36,564 nt of DNA from an uncultured Eubacteriales bacterium (GTDB lineage: Bacteria > Bacillota > Clostridia > Christensenellales > CAG-138): assembly GCA_900319345.1 (NCBI GenBank), contig ONNZ01000019.1:1-36564 (forward strand), written 5' to 3'. This document shows, piece by piece, positions 8,269 to 16,039 of this stretch. The translations under genes were made by a program, and so were the position numbers. The notes below the pieces were generated by a model, which saw nothing but the letters and a program-made list of their open reading frames with translations, made no database searches and was not told where the DNA came from. The stretch's first letter is position 1, and each line of letters opens with the position of its first letter.

Positions 8269-9693
8269 ATGCGAAATAATTGCATTATTATTCTAATATT
8301 TCTATTGGTATGCACCGGGTGTCAGAAGACGCCGGAGGAGCCCATCGTGGTGGGGAAGGATCAGCAGCAGATGATCGAGAAGGCCCAGGGCGAGACAGTG
8401 TATGCCGCCGACGCCCCGGCGGGGGTGGACTGGGCGGCGCGGCTGGGGGTCCCGAAGAGGTATGAGGCCAAGCTCACCAGCGCCGGGGGCCACCTGGTGG
8501 TGGACGTGGACGCAACCGTGAGCCTGCCGGAGGTGGAGCTGCCCGTGGTGCGGGTGTCGCCGTATCTATTCACCGACGAGGACGTGCATCGGTACGCCCG
8601 GGCCCTGCTGGGGGAGGAGCTGAAGTGCCTGGACCCCTGGAACGAGAACAACCGGACCAAGGCCATGTGGGAGAAGGAGATCATGGCGCTGAAGAACGAT
8701 CTGGACCACTGGGAGGAGTACGGCAGCGTCATCTGGGACAGCTACGACAGCAAGGCGGATTTTGAAAGGGCCCTGCAGGAAAAGATGGTCCGGGCCGCCA
8801 ACGCCCCGGAGCGGCCCGAGACCGCCGCTCCCACCTGGACCTGGGAGACCCCCAACGTGTGGACGAAGGACGGGAAGCAGGAGACCAGCGACCGGTATAT
8901 GACGTTGCTGGTGCTGAACGAGGATAACAGCGAGTCCCTTCTCTCCATCGACCGGGCCTCGGAATGGGGCCGCTGCGGCCTCCGGTATCTGCGGGACGCG
9001 GACAGCAGCCTTCATTTCGACCTCTTCAGCGGCGTCTGGCCCAACGAGCTGTCCCTGACCCGGGAGGGAGCCCAACAGGCGGCGGAGCAGAAGCTGAAGG
9101 ACATGGGGCTCGATCACCTCCAATGCGCCTACGGTGCCAGCCTGCGGGTCTACCGGGGGGGCGTGATCGTGGAGGGGAACCCCTACGGGGCCTACTGGGC
9201 CTTCGTGTTCACGCCGGAGGTCAACGGAGCGCCTCTGGGCTTTACCCTCCAGACCGCCGTGGAGCCATCGGAATTCAACCGGGAATGGCGGTACGAGCAG
9301 TGCCGGGTGCTGGTGGACGAGGCAGGCGTGGCCCTCTTAGAATACGACGCCCCCTGCGCCGTGGAGAGGGTCGAGGTGGAAGCGGCCACCCTGCTGCCCT
9401 ATTCGAAGATCCAGGAGATCTTCGAGAAGATGGTGTTGATCGTGAACAACAACGCGGACGTGAACGGCTCCGACCAGCGCTACATCGTGACGGAGGTCCG
9501 GCTGAGCCTGGTGACCCTGCCGGAACAGAACGGGGACGGGGGCCTGCTGGTGCCCTGCTGGGACTTCCTGGGCTATCCCCCGGAGACCGCAGACTATCCG
9601 CCCCTCTGGCGGACGCTAGGCCTGCAGCCCCTTGAGGCCTACTGCCATCTGACCGTCAACGCCATCGACGGCAGCATCATCCAGAGACAATAA
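8269..9693 (+). CDS. Lipoprotein, paralogue 4 of 4 (uncharacterised family)
   Basis: The last member has 474 residues and starts at ATG 8269, with AAAGGAG 7 bases upstream and a 15-base gap to paralogue 3. The signal peptide MRNNCIIILIFLLVCTGC keeps cysteines at 5, 15 and 18. The mature part begins QKTPEEPIVVGKD and has the LPEVELPVVRV strand shared by the array. It is the most divergent copy: the middle is rich in Trp, Asp and Asn, and the C-terminus ends NAIDGSIIQRQ, lacking the DPLLGY tail of the others. The C-terminal pattern LLPY, IFEKM and GLLVPCWDF is still recognisable. A terminator follows, so the operon ends here. Confidence 0.86.
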   Translation: MRNNCIIILIFLLVCTGCQKTPEEPIVVGKDQQQMIEKAQGETVYAADAPAGVDWAARLGVPKRYEAKLTSAGGHLVVDVDATVSLPEVELPVVRVSPYLFTDEDVHRYARALLGEELKCLDPWNENNRTKAMWEKEIMALKNDLDHWEEYGSVIWDSYDSKADFERALQEKMVRAANAPERPETAAPTWTWETPNVWTKDGKQETSDRYMTLLVLNEDNSESLLSIDRASEWGRCGLRYLRDADSSLHFDLFSGVWPNELSLTREGAQQAAEQKLKDMGLDHLQCAYGASLRVYRGGVIVEGNPYGAYWAFVFTPEVNGAPLGFTLQTAVEPSEFNREWRYEQCRVLVDEAGVALLEYDAPCAVERVEVEAATLLPYSKIQEIFEKMVLIVNNNADVNGSDQRYIVTEVRLSLVTLPEQNGDGGLLVPCWDFLGYPPETADYPPLWRTLGLQPLEAYCHLTVNAIDGSIIQRQ

Positions 9694-9709
9694 ATCAGAG
9701 AACGCAAAA

Positions 9710-9743
9710 CGGAGAGTCCGGCCGGGCTCTCCGCTTTTCTGTT
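9710..9743 (+). terminator. Terminator of the lipoprotein operon
   Basis: CGGAGAG (9710-9716) pairs with CTCTCCG (9727-9733) around a GC-rich loop and is followed by CTTTTCTGTTT. It lies between convergent genes; the T-rich tail favours the plus strand. Confidence 0.75.
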
Positions 9744-9752
9744 TAATTCGAC

Positions 9753-10457
9753 TTATCCCAACCAGTTGGTCTGCTCCACGATGAACATGTTGCATCGGCG
9801 GGTCAGACGCAGGTCCTCCTTGGTGAGGAGCAGGGATTCCGTCAGCTCCTCGTTCTCCGGCAGGATGGACGCGGAGACGATGCACTTGGCCGACGCAGGG
9901 AGGAGCATCCTTGAGGAGATGCCGGAGAGGAGGCCGGTGCTTTCGCTGGGCCGGTCCAAGGAGCGCATGACGCAGAGGAAGGCGTGCTCCACCCCGTTGG
10001 ACTGGTTCTCCAGCAGGTAGTTGGTGACGAAGTCGTGCTTCTGCCGCCGGCCGTAGTAGAGGGCCCGGCACCGCTGGGGCTCCGTGAAGGAGGGGATGTC
10101 GTAGAAGAGGGTCACGGCGTCGTCCCCCTCGTCCTGCCCGGAGACCAGGAGGCTTCGGACGATGCGGCTGGCCCGGCCGTCGTAGAGGTACATGTAGCGG
10201 CGCTCCCCCATGAGCCGGGGCTCCCCCTTCTCCCTCTTCTCCGGCAGCAGGGACACCATCAGCTGGAAGGGGCTCACCCTCAGGGCCGCCGCGATCTCGT
10301 ACAGGGTATCGAGATCCAGAGCGATGGCCCCCTGCTCGTATTTGCCCACGGTGGCCTTGCTCTTGTTGATTTTTTCCGCCAGCTCCGATAGGGTCATCCG
10401 GTTGGCCCGGCGGTAGATGCGAATATTTTCCCCCACGCGCATGCCCAATTCACTCAT
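9753..10457 (-). CDS. XRE-family transcriptional regulator with C-terminal effector-like domain
   Basis: This is a 234-residue cytoplasmic protein. Residues 8-62 form a Cro/C1-type helix-turn-helix, with TLSELAEKINKSKATVGKYE as the two binding helices. The remaining 170 residues form a domain I do not recognise, with several strands and short motifs such as MYLYDGR and SRMLLPAS; it may sense a ligand. The start at 10457 is chosen because GGAG lies 7 bases upstream; an earlier in-frame start would extend 28 residues through a promoter-like region. The gene is divergent from brnQ across 190 bases that hold an inverted repeat, so control of brnQ is plausible but inferred from position only. Confidence 0.88.
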   Translation of the reverse strand: MSELGMRVGENIRIYRRANRMTLSELAEKINKSKATVGKYEQGAIALDLDTLYEIAAALRVSPFQLMVSLLPEKREKGEPRLMGERRYMYLYDGRASRIVRSLLVSGQDEGDDAVTLFYDIPSFTEPQRCRALYYGRRQKHDFVTNYLLENQSNGVEHAFLCVMRSLDRPSESTGLLSGISSRMLLPASAKCIVSASILPENEELTESLLLTKEDLRLTRRCNMFIVEQTNWLG

Positions 10458-10531
10458 GTAAATACTCCTTCCTCTCCCAAACGGCCAGGGTCGCTTGCTA
10501 CATCCAGTATATCGCTGAAAAATGGTATTGT

Positions 10532-10560
10532 AAAGAGACAAAACGGTATAAAATCTCTTT
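10532..10560. promoter_or_regulatory. Inverted repeat in the regulator/brnQ divergent region, candidate operator
   Basis: AAAGAGA (10532-10538) and TCTCTTT (10554-10560) form 7-base arms with starts 22 bp apart, about two helical turns. The repeat encloses TATAAA (10547-10552), and TACAAT on the minus strand (10527-10532) overlaps its left edge. A dimeric repressor could bind here. Inferred from symmetry and location only. Confidence 0.4.
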
Positions 10561-10579
10561 TCGATGCGTTTTGGGACGT

Positions 10580-10609
10580 TTGCGCGGGGGTGCCCTTTGC
10601 GGATATACT
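10580..10609 (+). promoter_or_regulatory. Candidate brnQ promoter
   Basis: TTGCGC (10580-10585), 18-base spacer, TATACT (10604-10609); the start codon is 38 bases downstream behind AGGGAGG. The -35 match is only moderate. Confidence 0.45.
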
Positions 10610-10647
10610 AAGGATGCACATTTGGATACATCTTAGGGAGGTAGCCC

Positions 10648-11991
10648 ATGAACGACAAGCTCTCCTTCGGCAAGGTATTCGTCCTCGGTTTCGCCCTGTT
10701 CGCCATGTTCTTCGGCGCGGGCAATCTGATCTTTCCCCCGGCCCTGGGCATCGTCACCGGCACCAACTGGATGATCAGCTTCCTGGTGTACATCCTGGCG
10801 GACGCGGGTCTGGCCATCCTGGCGCTGCTCGCCTTCTTCCGCTGTCAGGAGGGCTTCCAGAACAGCATCTCCATCCAGCTGGACAAGACCACCTCCTTTC
10901 TGCTGATCCTCTTCAACACCCTGTGCATCGGTCCCTTCATCGCCATCCCCCGGACCGCCGCCACCACCTTTGACATCGCCGTGAAGCCCCTTTTGGGCGC
11001 GTCCTTCCCCGGCTGGACCTCCTGGGTCGCCGGCGGCATCTACTTCGCCGTGGTGCTGATCCTGTGCCTTCGGCCCGGCAAGGTGGTGGACATCATCGGC
11101 AAGGTCCTGTCCCCGGCCATGTTCGTAGCGCTGCTGGTGCTCATCGGCATCGGCATCCTGCATCCCCTGGGGAAGGTGGCCCCCGGCTCCTCCACCATGG
11201 CGGCCGTGAAGCTGGGCCTTGAGTCCGGATACCAGACCATGGATATGCTGGGCTCCCTGCTCTTCGCGGTGGTCACCCTGGCCTCCGTGAAGCAGACGGG
11301 CATCACCAGCCCCAAGAAACAGTTCCGGCTGGTGGCCCTGGCTGGCCTGGTGGCGGCCTTCGCCCTGTTCGTGGTCTACGGCGGCCTCACGTTCCTGGGC
11401 GCTTCCATCTCCGGGGAGCGAGGTCTGGCCGCCAATGCCCTCAACGATCGGGCGGGGCTGCTGGTGCTCATCGTCCGGCGGCTGGTGGGCCCGGCGGGGG
11501 CGCTGCTCCTGGGCTTCATCGTGACGGCGGCCTGCCTCACCACGTCCATCGGCCTTGCCTCCTCCTGCTCCCAGAACATCGAGGAGCTGACCCATGGCAA
11601 GCTCCCCTATCGGCCCGTGCTCATCGGCATGATCCTCTTCAGCTACGTCGTGTCCAACCTGGGTACCACCGCCATTTTGAACATCGCGGGGCCCATCCTG
11701 AACGTGATCTTCCCCGTGTTCATCATGCTGGTGATCCTCTCCTTCCTGCCCAAGCGCATCAACCAGGAGACCTACAGCGCCCCCTACGGCGCCCTGTGCG
11801 CCTTCATCGTCACGGTGCTGACGGAGATCGGCGGCTTCATCCCATCCCTGAAGCTCCTCATGACCCGGCTGCCCCTCTCTTCCGTGGGCCTCGGCTGGCT
11901 GATCCCCTCCCTGATCGCCGCGGCCATCGGCGCCTTCGTGGGCGCTTTCGTGCCCCGGAAGCATCGGTCCTTCCACAAGGAGAAGAAATAA
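10648..11991 (+). CDS. brnQ: Branched-chain amino acid:cation symporter BrnQ
   Basis: This 447-residue, very hydrophobic protein has about 12 membrane helices. The LIVCS family signature is at the N-terminus (FALFAMFFGAGNLIFPP), with further typical segments GPFIAIPRTAATTF and ACLTTSIGLAS in the expected places. It imports leucine, isoleucine or valine driven by a sodium or proton gradient. The C-terminus ends in a basic tail (PRKHRSFHKEKK), as expected for a cytoplasmic end. AGGGAGG lies 7 bases before the ATG. It is a single-gene transcription unit, divergent from an XRE regulator and followed by tdh-kbl, which has its own promoter. Which branched-chain amino acid is preferred cannot be told. 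Confidence 0.95.
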   Translation: MNDKLSFGKVFVLGFALFAMFFGAGNLIFPPALGIVTGTNWMISFLVYILADAGLAILALLAFFRCQEGFQNSISIQLDKTTSFLLILFNTLCIGPFIAIPRTAATTFDIAVKPLLGASFPGWTSWVAGGIYFAVVLILCLRPGKVVDIIGKVLSPAMFVALLVLIGIGILHPLGKVAPGSSTMAAVKLGLESGYQTMDMLGSLLFAVVTLASVKQTGITSPKKQFRLVALAGLVAAFALFVVYGGLTFLGASISGERGLAANALNDRAGLLVLIVRRLVGPAGALLLGFIVTAACLTTSIGLASSCSQNIEELTHGKLPYRPVLIGMILFSYVVSNLGTTAILNIAGPILNVIFPVFIMLVILSFLPKRINQETYSAPYGALCAFIVTVLTEIGGFIPSLKLLMTRLPLSSVGLGWLIPSLIAAAIGAFVGAFVPRKHRSFHKEKK

Positions 11992-12003
11992 TATACTACC
12001 TCC

Positions 12004-12018
12004 GCCCCCGGCGGGGGC
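12004..12018 (+). terminator. Weak terminator-like hairpin after brnQ
   Basis: GCCCCC and GGGGGC pair around GGC, followed by ATTGTTGT, which is a poor T-run. The tdh -35 box begins two bases later, so the hairpin may only partly insulate the two units. Confidence 0.5.
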
Positions 12019-12019
12019 A

Positions 12020-12048
12020 TTGTTGTACGATGGAAGCAGTGATATACT
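12020..12048 (+). promoter_or_regulatory. Candidate tdh promoter
   Basis: TTGTTG (12020-12025), 17-base spacer, TATACT (12043-12048), 34 bases before the tdh start codon. Confidence 0.65.
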
Positions 12049-12082
12049 GAACCCATAGAAAATGTGAAAGGAAGGCAAGCAA

Positions 12083-13123
12083 ATGACCCAGAAGATGATG
12101 GATGCCATCGTGAAGCCCATCGCGGGCGTCGGTTTGGAGCTTCGGCAGGTGCCCGTGCCCGTGCCCGGCCCCGGCGAGGTGCTCATCAAGATCCATAAGA
12201 CCGCCATCTGCGGCACGGACGTGCATATCTACGACTGGACCCCCTGGTCCGCGGAGCATGTGAAGCCCCCCATGGTCATCGGTCACGAGTACGTGGGCGA
12301 GATCGCGGAGCTGGGCGCCGGCGTCACCGGCCTTCAGGTTGGCATGCGGGTCAGCGGCGAAGGCCACATCACCTGCGGCCACTGCCGCAACTGCCACACC
12401 GGCAACATCCAGTGGTGCAAGAACACCCACAGCGTGGGCGTGGATCGGGACGGCGCCTTCGCGGAGTACGTGTGCATCCCCGCCAGCAACGTCATCATCA
12501 TCGACCCCAAGCTGGACGAGGACGTGGTCTCCTTCTTCGACGCCTTCGGCAACGCCACCCATACGGCCCTCATGTTCAACCTGGTGGGCGAGGACGTGCT
12601 CATCACCGGCGCGGGCCCCATCGGCGTCATCGCCGTGGGTATCTGCAAGTACGCGGGCGCCCGGCGGGTGGTCATCACGGACATGAACGAGTATCGGCTG
12701 GACCTGGCCAGGAAGATGGGCGCAGACGCGGCCGTGAACATCGGCAAGGCGAATTTGGAGGAGGTCATGCACCAGCAGGGGCTGGTGGAAGGCTTTGACG
12801 TGGGCCTGGAGATGTCGGGCAGCGGCGCGGCTCTGAAGCAGATGCTGTCCGTCATGCGCAACGGCGGCAAGATCTCCCTGCTGGGCCTCGGCAACGGGCC
12901 CATCAACCTGGACATGAACCTGATCATCGGCAAGGGGCTGACCCTCCAGGGCATCTATGGCCGGAAGATGGACAACTGGCACCAGATGAGCTACATGGTC
13001 CAGGGCGGTCTCGATCTCACGCCGGTCATCACCCACCGGTTCCACTACACCGACTTTGAAAAGGGCTTCGCGGCCATGCACTCCGGCAACTCCGGAAAAG
13101 TAGTACTCGACTGGACGAAATAA
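12083..13123 (+). CDS. tdh: L-threonine 3-dehydrogenase
   Basis: This 346-residue, zinc-dependent medium-chain dehydrogenase oxidises L-threonine with NAD to 2-amino-3-ketobutyrate. The catalytic zinc ligands are Cys43 (AICGTDVHIYDW) and His68-Glu69 (GHEYVGE). The structural zinc site has cysteines at 98, 101, 104 and 112. The nucleotide fold starts at VLITGAGPIG, and an acidic residue in ITDMNEY would select NAD. The HIYDW motif is characteristic of threonine dehydrogenase within the family. The start follows GGAAGG. kbl, whose enzyme consumes the unstable product, lies 124 bases downstream, which is the usual pairing. The long intergenic space with a folded element is unusual for this operon. 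Confidence 0.97.
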   Translation: MTQKMMDAIVKPIAGVGLELRQVPVPVPGPGEVLIKIHKTAICGTDVHIYDWTPWSAEHVKPPMVIGHEYVGEIAELGAGVTGLQVGMRVSGEGHITCGHCRNCHTGNIQWCKNTHSVGVDRDGAFAEYVCIPASNVIIIDPKLDEDVVSFFDAFGNATHTALMFNLVGEDVLITGAGPIGVIAVGICKYAGARRVVITDMNEYRLDLARKMGADAAVNIGKANLEEVMHQQGLVEGFDVGLEMSGSGAALKQMLSVMRNGGKISLLGLGNGPINLDMNLIIGKGLTLQGIYGRKMDNWHQMSYMVQGGLDLTPVITHRFHYTDFEKGFAAMHSGNSGKVVLDWTK

Positions 13124-13138
13124 CATTTAGGAGGCGTC

Positions 13139-13226
13139 GTGTGAAAAACAGGTTTTTCACACACGTAGTTTGTGCCTTTGCCGCGGACCGGCGCGGCAAT
13201 TTCGCAGGCGAAACCGGCAAAACTAC
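13139..13226 (+). other. Candidate structured RNA element: hairpin plus three-way junction
   Basis: GTGTGAAAAA (13139-13148) pairs with TTTTTCACAC (13153-13162) around CAGG. Directly after it an outer helix (13165-13176 with 13216-13226; 11 pairs, one bulged G at 13172) encloses two hairpins: 13178-13185 with 13192-13199 (8 pairs, loop GACCGG) and 13200-13205 with 13208-13213 (loop centred on CAGG). Nearly every base is accounted for. There is no T-run, so it is not a simple terminator. It could be a cis-acting RNA for kbl, a processing site or an inserted repeat; I do not recognise a known family. Confidence 0.6.
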
Positions 13227-13247
13227 AGAAAAGGAATGTGGATCAAA

Positions 13248-14429
13248 ATGAAGAAGGCATACGAGCTGTATCAGAACGAGCTTTCCGCCATCCGGGAAGC
13301 GGGCACCTACAAGGACGAACGGATCATCGTGACCCCCCAGCGCTCCCGCATCGACACGACGCTCGCTAAGGGCGTGGTGAACATGTGCGCCAACAACTAT
13401 CTGGGCCTCTCCGACAACCCGGATCTTATCGCCGCCGCCAAGGCCTCCTACGACGAGTGGGGCTTCGGCCTCTCCTCCGTCCGCTTCATCTGCGGCACCC
13501 AGGACATCCACAAGCAGCTGGAAGGGCGCATCGCCAAGTTCGTGGGCATGGAGGACGCCATCCTCTACTCCTCCTGCTTCGACGCCAACGGGGGCCTCTT
13601 CGAGACCCTGCTGGGGCCCGAGGACGCCATCATCTCCGACGAGCTGAACCACGCCTCCATCATCGACGGCATCCGCCTCTGCAAGGCGAAGCGGTTCCGC
13701 TACAAGAACAACAACATGGAGGACCTCCACGCCAAGCTGGAGGAGGCCAAGGACTGCCGGATCAAGCTCATCGCCACCGACGGCGTGTTCTCCATGGACG
13801 GGTACATCGCCAACCTGAAGGGCATCTGCGACCTCGCTGAGCAGTACGACGCCCTGGTGATGGTGGACGATTCCCACGCCGTGGGCTTCATGGGCGAGCA
13901 CGGCCGGGGCACCAGCGAATACTGCGGGGTCATGGGCCGGGTGGACATCATCACCGGCACCTTCGGCAAGGCCCTGGGCGGCGCCTCCGGCGGCTACACC
14001 GCGGCCCGGAAGGAGATCGTGGACCTGCTTCGGCAGAAGTCCCGCCCCTACCTCTTCAGCAACGCCCTCGCCCCCGCCATCTGCGCCGCCAGCATCAAGA
14101 CCCTCGACATGCTGGAAGCGTCCACGGAGCTCCGGGACCGGGTCCACGAGAACGCCAACTACTTCAGGGCGGAGCTTAGCAAGCTGGGCTTCGACCTGCT
14201 GCCCGGCGAGCACCCCATCGTGCCCATCATGCTCTACGACGCCAAGGTGGCCCAGGAGTTCGCCCGGCGGATGCTCACGAAGGGCGTGTACGTGACCGGG
14301 TTCTGCTACCCCGTGGTGCCCATGGGCAAGGCCCGCATCCGTACCCAGATCTCCGCCGGCCACACCAAGGCCGATCTCGACTTCGCCGTCAAGTGCTTCG
14401 GCGAGGTCAAGCAGGAGATGGGGCTCTGA
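13248..14429 (+). CDS. kbl: 2-amino-3-ketobutyrate CoA ligase (glycine C-acetyltransferase)
   Basis: This 393-residue, PLP-dependent alpha-oxoamine synthase cleaves 2-amino-3-ketobutyrate with CoA to glycine and acetyl-CoA, completing threonine degradation started by Tdh. The PLP lysine is Lys241 in [15 protein letters not shown]. The stacking histidine is His135 in DELNHAS, and the cofactor-binding DDSHAVG lies at about 207-213. Length is normal for the family. The ATG at 13248 gives the typical N-terminus [12 protein letters not shown]; an ATG four codons upstream (13236) also exists. AAAGGA lies 12 bases from the chosen start and directly abuts the alternative, so neither has ideal spacing. 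A strong AGGAGG sits far upstream at 13129, cut off by the folded element. Confidence 0.95.
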   Translation: MKKAYELYQNELSAIREAGTYKDERIIVTPQRSRIDTTLAKGVVNMCANNYLGLSDNPDLIAAAKASYDEWGFGLSSVRFICGTQDIHKQLEGRIAKFVGMEDAILYSSCFDANGGLFETLLGPEDAIISDELNHASIIDGIRLCKAKRFRYKNNNMEDLHAKLEEAKDCRIKLIATDGVFSMDGYIANLKGICDLAEQYDALVMVDDSHAVGFMGEHGRGTSEYCGVMGRVDIITGTFGKALGGASGGYTAARKEIVDLLRQKSRPYLFSNALAPAICAASIKTLDMLEASTELRDRVHENANYFRAELSKLGFDLLPGEHPIVPIMLYDAKVAQEFARRMLTKGVYVTGFCYPVVPMGKARIRTQISAGHTKADLDFAVKCFGEVKQEMGL

Positions 14430-14449
14430 GCCATCCGTCAAACCATCGA

Positions 14450-14478
14450 GGGCAGTCCCCCAGGGGGCTGCCCTTTTT
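14450..14478 (+). terminator. Terminator of tdh-kbl
   Basis: A GC-rich hairpin (14450-14473, GGGCAG arm pairing with CTGCCC, inner C-run with G-run) is followed by TTTTT. Confidence 0.88.
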
Positions 14479-14484
14479 AACCTA

Positions 14485-14513
14485 TTGACAAGGTGGGGTT
14501 ATTGTTGTAGGCT
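14485..14513 (+). promoter_or_regulatory. Promoter of the amino acid ABC transporter operon
   Basis: Perfect -35 TTGACA (14485-14490), 17-base spacer, TAGGCT (14508-14513). It lies between the kbl terminator and the binding-protein gene. No riboswitch or T-box is visible in the leader, which is only about 30 bases. Confidence 0.72.
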
Positions 14514-14548
14514 ATTTCTATCTTTTGTAGACAGAAAGGGAAAAACCC

Positions 14549-15361
14549 ATGAACCGCAAAAAAACCTTATCCCTCCTTTCCCTCTGCCTCGCGGCCCTTT
14601 TGCTCCTCGCCCTCGCGGGCTGCAAAAAGAGCGACGCCTCCGACGCCCAGAAGGATCACCTGACCCGCATCCGGGAAGCGGGCGTTCTCGTCATCGCCAC
14701 AGAGGGCAACTGGTCCCCCTGGACCTACCACGACGAGAAGGATACCCTGACCGGCTTTGACGTGGAGATCGGCAAGCTCCTGGCCCAGGGCCTGGGCGTG
14801 GAAGCCAAGTTTGAAGAGACCGAGTGGTCCGCCATCCTGGCGGGCGTGGACGCCGGCCGCTTCGACATCGCCTGCAACGGCGTGGGCTACACCCCCGAGC
14901 GGGCCGAGAAGTACAACTTCTCCACCCCCTACGTGTACACGCCGAAGGTGCTGGTGGTCCGGGCGGACAACGAGGATATCCATACCCTGGCCGATCTGAA
15001 GGGCCGCACCACCGCCAACTCCCCCAACAGCACCTACGCCAATTTGGCCGAGGAGAACGGGGCCACCGTCACCTCCATCGACACGTTGGACCAGACCATC
15101 GAGCTGCTGCTGCAGGGCCGGGTGGACGCCACCATCAACGCCAAGGGCTCCATCGACGACTACCTTGCTCAGCATCCCGGCGCGGCCATCAAGATCGCCC
15201 TGACGCTGGAGGGCGACCCGGTGGTCTTCCCCGTCTCCAAGGGTGCCGACAGCGAAAGCCTCATGGCGGAGATCGACCGCATTCTGGGGGAGCTGCGCGC
15301 CAGCGGCAAGCTGCAGGAGCTGTCCCTCAAGTACTTCGGAGAAGATCTGACCAACCCGTAA
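14549..15361 (+). CDS. Amino acid ABC transporter substrate-binding lipoprotein
   Basis: This 270-residue family-3 solute-binding protein has a lipoprotein signal peptide with lipobox LALAGC (Cys25). The mature protein shows the usual features: an EAGVLVIATEGNWSPWTYHD opening, LTGFDVEIGKLLA, and FDIACNGVGYTPERAEKYNFSTPY around the ligand site, where FD and the later TPERAEKYNFS are family hallmarks. It captures a polar or sulphur-containing amino acid outside the cell and delivers it to the permease encoded next. Cystine is a common substrate for this architecture in Firmicutes, but specificity cannot be fixed from sequence. AAAGGG precedes the start. The permease gene begins 6 bases after the stop. 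Confidence 0.93.
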   Translation: MNRKKTLSLLSLCLAALLLLALAGCKKSDASDAQKDHLTRIREAGVLVIATEGNWSPWTYHDEKDTLTGFDVEIGKLLAQGLGVEAKFEETEWSAILAGVDAGRFDIACNGVGYTPERAEKYNFSTPYVYTPKVLVVRADNEDIHTLADLKGRTTANSPNSTYANLAEENGATVTSIDTLDQTIELLLQGRVDATINAKGSIDDYLAQHPGAAIKIALTLEGDPVVFPVSKGADSESLMAEIDRILGELRASGKLQELSLKYFGEDLTNP

Positions 15362-15367
15362 AAACGC

Positions 15368-16039
15368 ATGAGTGAACGACTCTGGGACATTTTAGTCAGC
15401 TCCTTCCCCCGGCTGCTGGGGTACGGGCTGAAGGTGACCCTGCCGCTGACCGCCCTTTCCTTCGCCCTGGCGCTGGTGATCTCCGTGATCGTGGCCATGA
15501 TCCAGTACGCCAAGGTGCCGGTGCTGCGGCAGATCTGCCGGTTCTATATCTGGATCATCCGGGGCACGCCCCTGCTGGTCCAGCTCTTTTTGGTGTTCTA
15601 CGGCCTCCCGCAGCTGGGCGTAGTCTGGGCCGCCTTCCCCACGGCAGTGGTTGTCTTCGGCTTCAACGAGGGGGCCTACATGGCCGAGAGCGTCCGAGGC
15701 GCGCTGGAATCCGTGTCCCGGGGGCAGATGGAGGCGGGCTACTGCGTGGGCATGAACTATTTTCAGATCATGTGGCACGTGGTGCTGCCCCAGGCCTTCC
15801 GCACCGCCTTCCCCGCTCTGTCCAACTCCCTCATCTCCATGATGAAGGGCACCTCCCTGGCCGCCACCATCACCGTCATGGAGATGTTCCGCCAGGCCCA
15901 GGTCATCAACGGCCGGGTCTACGAATCCCTGGCCCTGTACAGCGAAACGGCCCTCATCTACCTGATCTTCAGCACCGTGCTCACCTATCTGCAGCGCTGG
16001 GGCGAGAAGAAGCTGAGCCAATACGGTACCGTTAAATGA
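15368..16039 (+). CDS. Amino acid ABC transporter permease
   Basis: This 223-residue inner membrane protein of the HisM/GlnP type has about five membrane helices. WIIRGTPLLVQLFLVFYGLP is the typical segment after the second helix, and the EAA loop that contacts the ATPase reads EAGYCVGMNYFQIMWHVVLPQA. It presumably works as a homodimer, since only one permease gene is present. The ATPase gene overlaps it by 4 bases (ATGA), indicating translational coupling. Substrate is inferred to be the same polar amino acid as that of the binding protein. Confidence 0.95.
   Translation: MSERLWDILVSSFPRLLGYGLKVTLPLTALSFALALVISVIVAMIQYAKVPVLRQICRFYIWIIRGTPLLVQLFLVFYGLPQLGVVWAAFPTAVVVFGFNEGAYMAESVRGALESVSRGQMEAGYCVGMNYFQIMWHVVLPQAFRTAFPALSNSLISMMKGTSLAATITVMEMFRQAQVINGRVYESLALYSETALIYLIFSTVLTYLQRWGEKKLSQYGTVK

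Noticed and set aside
14514-14548. Riboswitch or T-box leader before the amino acid ABC operon
   Set aside because: The leader is only about 30 bases and shows no anti-terminator structure or T-box sequence.
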